This document shows, one piece after another, positions 7,169-9,892 of a stretch of 9,892 bases of DNA. Made by a program: the position numbers and the translations under genes. The notes below the pieces were generated by a model. That model was given only the letters and a program-made list of their open reading frames with translations, was not told the DNA's origin and ran no database searches. The DNA is taken from NCBI GenBank assembly GCA_028699365.1, contig JAQVUQ010000071.1, positions 1 through 9,892 on the forward strand. The letters are read 5' to 3'. Each line of letters begins with the position of its first letter. The first letter of the stretch is position 1. Source of the stretch: a bacterium. GTDB taxonomy: Bacteria; UBP13; UBA5359.

Positions 7169-8209
7169 TCACTCCTTTGTCGTTACTTTAGCGCCGTGGG
7201 TAAAGGATCCGGCCTTAAAGCCCTTTTCCCGGGCGATTTCCATAGCTAGAAAATCTATTACCTGAATGTCGAGCATGGTGAACAGGTAAGGATCGTCTTC
7301 CGGAATTTCTATATTCATAATTCGTTTATCGTTTAACGCTTTGCCGCTGGACGTAACAAATGCTACCTTACCTCCAAAGCCGGCAATATCCTCGGCCATT
7401 CCTGCGTTAAGAGCATACGATGGTCCGGATGGGGCAAAGATCACGGCTTTAAAATCGCTGTTTACCGCTTCCATCGGACCGTGTCTGAACTCGCCGCCGT
7501 TCATGGCCTCCGTCAACGTGCCTGAGGCCTCTTTAAGCACCAGAGCCCCCTGCCTGGCAGTAGCCATGGACGGCCCTCTGGAGATCAGTTCCAGGTGCTG
7601 CGGCATTCCCATATAATCCAGGATGCGCCGTGCCGTCTCCTGACTGCTGTTAATAATCTCGTCCAGCTTGCCGGGTATATCATACACGGCCTTACGCACG
7701 GTCTCCGGCAAATCGCCGTTTCCGATATGGACGATCAGGAGCAGGAGCATGATGGTTGAGACGTAGGTCTTGCTTGACGTCATCTCCTCGTTTCCTGCCC
7801 TGGTCAGGAGAAGATGGTCGCTTCCGGCGGCAAGCGTGCTATCCCCGGTATTTGTCAGTGATACTATCCTGCCCGTCTTCTCACGCATAAGATCGAGCAG
7901 CTTTACCGTCTCCACACTCTCTCCGGATTGAGATATGAGCACCGGCAGGTCGCCGGAACGTATGATGCCCATGTTGTAGTGCAGGAGCTCCGATGCATCC
8001 AGAACAAAGGCCCTGCGCTCGTATGCGGCCATAAGATTCATGGCAGTCAACGGCGCAAAGCAGGAGCTTCCCATGCCGGTAAAAATGACCGTTTCGGCAC
8101 TGCGCCAATCCCTAATAAATGCGTCGTCTATGCCGCCGGACAGAAGATAATCCAAAGTGGCCTTTACCGCTGCCGGTTGTTCCCTTATCTCATGCAGAAA
8201 ATCGCTCAA
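7169..8209 (-). CDS. GlmS-like SIS-domain sugar-phosphate isomerase/deaminase (no glutaminase domain)
   Basis: With a TTG start the protein has 346 residues and two SIS domains, like the isomerase half of GlmS and the FrlB/AgaS-type proteins. SIS-1 shows TGMGSSCFAPLTAMNL (44-59), SQSGES (93-98) and EEMTSSKTYVSTI (141-153). SIS-2 shows LISRGPSMATARQGALVLKE (208-227) and EFRHGP (240-245). Glu227 and His243 align with catalytic residues of GlmS. The N-terminal glutaminase domain is absent and the C-terminal tail (GAKVTTKE) lacks the usual GlmS ending, so it should not make GlcN6P from glutamine. An ammonia-dependent or deaminating aminosugar-phosphate or fructosamine-phosphate enzyme is more likely; substrate unknown. 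TTG at 8207-8209 is chosen because AAAGGA (8220-8225) is 10 nt upstream and homology begins there; the ATG at 8275 would add 22 residues read from an octamer repeat. First gene of a tight unit with the DUF2993 lipoprotein (6-nt gap). Confidence 0.85.
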   Translation of the reverse strand: MSDFLHEIREQPAAVKATLDYLLSGGIDDAFIRDWRSAETVIFTGMGSSCFAPLTAMNLMAAYERRAFVLDASELLHYNMGIIRSGDLPVLISQSGESVETVKLLDLMREKTGRIVSLTNTGDSTLAAGSDHLLLTRAGNEEMTSSKTYVSTIMLLLLIVHIGNGDLPETVRKAVYDIPGKLDEIINSSQETARRILDYMGMPQHLELISRGPSMATARQGALVLKEASGTLTEAMNGGEFRHGPMEAVNSDFKAVIFAPSGPSYALNAGMAEDIAGFGGKVAFVTSSGKALNDKRIMNIEIPEDDPYLFTMLDIQVIDFLAMEIAREKGFKAGSFTHGAKVTTKE

Positions 8210-8230
8210 TGCCCTGTTGTCCTTTCTTCC

Positions 8231-8397
8231 GGACAGGCACAGAGGCACAAAGGCACAAAGGCACAAAGGACTCAAGCCTGTTTGAATGGTAAAACATCTT
8301 TAAAACTTACTCTCAAATATTATCACAACATACAGGCTTTGCCTATATGATCGCAATACAAACTATATGAACATACCCTAATCCTCTGTGCCTGTCC
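8231..8397. mobile_element. Candidate small non-coding element with 15-bp terminal inverted repeats
   Basis: GGACAGGCACAGAGG (8231-8245) is the exact reverse complement of CCTCTGTGCCTGTCC (8383-8397), enclosing 137 nt of AT-rich non-coding DNA. The whole 167-bp segment has the size and symmetry of a MITE-like or REP-type element. One arm merges into the AGGCACAA array. The other arm provides the last codons of the radical SAM gene (Gly-Thr-Glu-Asp) just before its TAG stop. No transposase is present and I see no clear target duplication, so the mobile assignment is tentative; two independent copies of a dispersed repeat facing each other would look the same. Confidence 0.4.
8235..8270. repeat. 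8-bp AGGCACAA tandem repeat upstream of the SIS gene
   Basis: Four consecutive 8-bp units: AGGCACAG (8235-8242) then AGGCACAA three times (8243-8266), ending with a partial AGGA (8267-8270). It lies in the SIS leader, starting 25 nt upstream of the TTG start. Read in frame on the minus strand it encodes the low-complexity Leu-Cys-Ala-Phe-Val-Pro run that artificially extends the SIS ORF. From memory, closely similar octamer arrays recur between genes in unrelated environmental genomes. Confidence 0.9.
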
Positions 8398-9418
8398 CGG
8401 ACAGTATTACATTCAATCTCTCGCCGCACTTCAGGCAGTGCCCGTCTGCCGTAAGCATTATATTCACAACGGCAAAGCCGGATCTTTCTATAGCCAAAGC
8501 GCCGCATGAAGGGCAATAAGTATTCTGCGCCGGGTGTCCGGGAACGTTGCCTATATAGACATAGCGCAATCCGCTGTCCATGCCTATCTGCCTGGCCCAC
8601 TCAAGCCTCTCGACAGGAGTGGGCTCCAGGTACGACAGGTCGCCGTAAGGAAAGAAACGTGTCACATGCCACGGCGTATCCGGCCCCAGGTTCTTGGCAA
8701 TCCATGCCGCCATACTGGTAAGTTGGACTTCATCGTCGTTAAATGTGGGGATGAGGTTAGTTACCACCTCGACGTGCGTGTCCCACATCCTGGCTGCCCT
8801 GAGGGTACACTCCAGTATCGGCCCCATATCGGGAATACGTGCCAGCTTCATATATGTTTCATTGTTGAAGGCTTTGATATCGACTCTGTAAACATCCAGA
8901 TAAGGTCCGATGGCATCTATTGCCTCAGGCGTGGCATACCCGTTGGTTACGTAAACGGTATAGAGGCCTCGCTCCCTGGCCAGCCTGGCGGAATCGATGG
9001 TATATTCCAGCCAGATGGTAGGCTCGTTATATGTCCAGGCAATCCCCTGACAGCCGTTCAACACGGCCATATCGACCAGTTCTTCGGGTGTCACCTCTGC
9101 AAGCGAGCCCAGATGAGGCGTGGGATCCACACAGGCAATCTCCCAGTTCTGGCAGTGGATGCAGCGCAGATTGCAGCCCCAGGTGCCGGCCGAATAGACC
9201 AGCGTACCCGGATGAAAATGAAATACGGGCTTTTTCTCTATCGGATCGGCGTTGAGAGCAGAGACCCTGTTGTATATCAGGGAATATATCTTCCCGCCTC
9301 TGTTCTCCCTGGTCCAGCAGTATCCTCTCTTCCCGTCATCAATATAGCATAAGCGGGCGCAGACCCGGCAGTGCGTTCTCCCGCCGTCAAGGCGATCGTA
9401 AAGCATGGCCTCCTTCAT
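8378..9418 (-). CDS. amrS: AmmeMemoRadiSam system radical SAM enzyme
   Basis: A 346-residue radical SAM enzyme of the family encoded with, or fused near, AMMECR1 and Memo proteins. The [4Fe-4S]/SAM motif CxxxCxxC is Cys82, Cys86, Cys89 in GTWGCNLRCIHCQNWEIA, following the family-typical DPIEKKPVFHFHPGT (58-72). An N-terminal cysteine cluster (Cys17, 20, 24, 34) and a C-terminal zinc-ribbon-like pair (Cys302/305 CPSC, Cys328/331 CLKC) could hold further metal. GIAWTYNEPTIWLEY and VDIKAFNNETYMKL are PflA-like barrel segments. The reaction of this family is not established and neither partner is in the window. The start at 9416-9418 has AAAGGAG (9426-9432) 7 nt upstream; the longer reading from 9475 would run through a hairpin repeat and is rejected. 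The final GTGTED residues derive from the inverted-repeat arm at 8383-8397. It is 168 nt from the SIS gene, so co-transcription is uncertain. Confidence 0.9.
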   Translation of the reverse strand: MKEAMLYDRLDGGRTHCRVCARLCYIDDGKRGYCWTRENRGGKIYSLIYNRVSALNADPIEKKPVFHFHPGTLVYSAGTWGCNLRCIHCQNWEIACVDPTPHLGSLAEVTPEELVDMAVLNGCQGIAWTYNEPTIWLEYTIDSARLARERGLYTVYVTNGYATPEAIDAIGPYLDVYRVDIKAFNNETYMKLARIPDMGPILECTLRAARMWDTHVEVVTNLIPTFNDDEVQLTSMAAWIAKNLGPDTPWHVTRFFPYGDLSYLEPTPVERLEWARQIGMDSGLRYVYIGNVPGHPAQNTYCPSCGALAIERSGFAVVNIMLTADGHCLKCGERLNVILSGTGTED

Positions 9419-9438
9419 TTGCATGCTCCTTTCTATTA

Positions 9439-9462
9439 GGGGGACGGAATGTCCCCCGTCCC
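9439..9462 (-). repeat. GC-rich hairpin with two alternative stems in the amrS leader
   Basis: GGGGGAC (9439-9445) pairs with GTCCCCC (9451-9457) around GGAAT. Alternatively GGGACGG (9441-9447) pairs with CCGTCCC (9456-9462). The two stems are mutually exclusive. The element lies between the likely promoter and the Shine-Dalgarno sequence, 20 nt upstream of the start codon. It may be a dispersed GGGGACGG-type repeat or a leader regulatory structure. Confidence 0.75.
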
Positions 9463-9485
9463 TCTTAAGTATCACTATTTGTTAT

Positions 9486-9494
9486 ATTATACCA
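9486..9494 (-). promoter_or_regulatory. Extended -10 promoter for amrS
   Basis: On the minus strand the sequence is TGGTATAAT, a perfect TGnTATAAT extended -10 element. No good -35 is visible at 16-18 nt (best TTAGCT, three of six matches at a 16-nt spacer), which an extended -10 can tolerate. Transcription would start near 9479, giving a leader of about 60 nt that contains the hairpin at 9439-9462 and the AAAGGAG ribosome site. Confidence 0.6.
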
Positions 9495-9569
9495 CCGGAT
9501 GATGCCAAGCTAAGCAAAATGCCCTCTGCCCAAAACAAGTCTTTATGCACTTACCTTAGGCCGCCAGTC

Positions 9570-9892
9570 TCACCCTCTCATATTAGAAAGTTTCTCAGCC
9601 TCCCATTCTTTGTACGTCATATTTTTGTCCTTGACCTTCCATGCCGTAGTGCCATTTGAATGCCTACCATTGATTACTGCCGCAGCTGCACTCGGGCTTT
9701 TGAATGCGTAATTCTCCTTAAAGACACGGATTCCATCTTGTTCAATAAGAATACCCGTTTTAATTACTAAAGTCATGCAGTTTTCGGGTAAAGTTGAAAG
9801 AAAGTAGGAAGGCATGTTAGGATACCTCTTGAAAGACACCGCGATGCTTAACAGCCGCGGGTTTATATCGCAGCCAAACATCATAGTAATCG
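9570..9892 (-). CDS. C-terminal part of a DUF4357-domain protein, 5' end outside window
   Basis: The frame is open at the right edge, so the first ATG at 9884 need not be the start. Counting from it, residues 44-93 match the small DUF4357 domain: GILIEQDG, RVFKENYAF, then the hallmark SPSAAAAVINGR-SNGTTAWK (63-83) and a short charged tail. DUF4357 usually sits at the C-terminus of nucleases and restriction-related proteins (GIY-YIG, DUF4268, Eco57I-like), which suggests a defence or DNA-processing gene, but no nuclease motif is visible here. The stretch before residue 40 does not look like family sequence, and another frame (RKLHD just upstream of 9763) would join LVIKTGIL better. A one-base frameshift, and hence a pseudogene, is possible. 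Base composition is AT-richer than the operon. The gene is only 75 nt upstream of the amrS promoter. Confidence 0.55.
   Translation of the reverse strand, partial: ITMMFGCDINPRLLSIAVSFKRYPNMPSYFLSTLPENCMTLVIKTGILIEQDGIRVFKENYAFKSPSAAAAVINGRHSNGTTAWKVKDKNMTYKEWEAEKLSNMRG

Noticed and set aside
8333-8346. Small hairpin AGGC-TTT-GCCT between amrS and the SIS gene as an amrS terminator
   Set aside because: A 4-bp stem without a T-run on the minus strand is too weak and is expected by chance.
8276-8377. Promoter for the SIS gene in the AT-rich gap
   Set aside because: TTGTGA with TTTTAA at 17 nt and TTCATA with TATAGG at 18 nt were considered, but both match the consensus too weakly in AT-rich DNA to report as sites.
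8534-9352. 272-residue + strand ORF opposite amrS
   Set aside because: The radical SAM cysteine motif and full-length homology are on the minus strand; this long frame has no recognisable features.
9419-9475. Extended N-terminus of AmrS starting at 9475
   Set aside because: The added 19 residues read through the GC-rich hairpin; the ATG at 9418 has AAAGGAG 7 nt upstream and begins where family homology begins.

Overview
The window reads as a stretch of chromosome from a poorly characterised, probably environmental and anaerobic bacterium. It makes peptidoglycan (MurF-alanine racemase fusion), carries a lipoprotein with a clear lipobox, and has an AmmeMemoRadiSam-type radical SAM enzyme, a family common in anaerobes. 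The fused MurF-Alr most resembles the form typical of Bacteroidota, but the DUF2993/LmeA-like lipoprotein is not a Bacteroidota hallmark, so I do not assign a phylum. There are no rRNA or tRNA genes, CRISPR arrays or transposase genes.

Layout, left to right. The + strand enters with the 3' end of an AT-richer gene for a large, probably exported protein ending in a LamG/concanavalin-A-like domain (1-693). A convergent intergenic region (694-865) follows, with two inverted repeats, one a perfect 14-bp stem just after the MarC stop. Seven genes then lie head-to-tail on the - strand. In transcription order they are: AmmeMemoRadiSam radical SAM enzyme (9418-8378), GlmS-like SIS-domain protein (8209-7169, TTG start), DUF2993 lipoprotein (7162-6482), HI0933-family flavoprotein (6485-5247, GTG start), PfkB sugar kinase (5106-4129), MurF-Alr fusion (4132-1589) and MarC-family membrane protein (1513-866). 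The right edge holds the C-terminal part of a DUF4357-domain protein, cut by the window.

Two junctions are 4-bp stop/start overlaps (lipoprotein/flavoprotein GTGA, kinase/MurF-Alr ATGA). The SIS gene carries the lipoprotein gene's ribosome site in its last codons. SIS-lipoprotein-flavoprotein and kinase-MurF-Alr(-MarC) are therefore likely transcriptional units. Biochemically, the SIS protein and kinase handle sugar phosphates, while MurF-Alr supplies D-alanine and attaches D-Ala-D-Ala to the peptidoglycan precursor. A shared cell-envelope theme is possible but is inference.

The least ordinary feature is what sits between the genes. Three leaders each carry a different short repeat or hairpin 20-25 nt upstream of the start codon: an 8-bp AGGCACAA array before the SIS gene, a 15-bp array before the kinase, and a GC-rich double hairpin before the radical SAM gene. 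A fourth array (AACCGCTT) abuts the flavoprotein stop. The AGGCACAA array also lies inside a 167-bp segment bounded by perfect 15-bp inverted repeats, which looks like a small non-coding element. These repeats create false N-terminal extensions on the longest ORFs of two genes, so I place those starts downstream.
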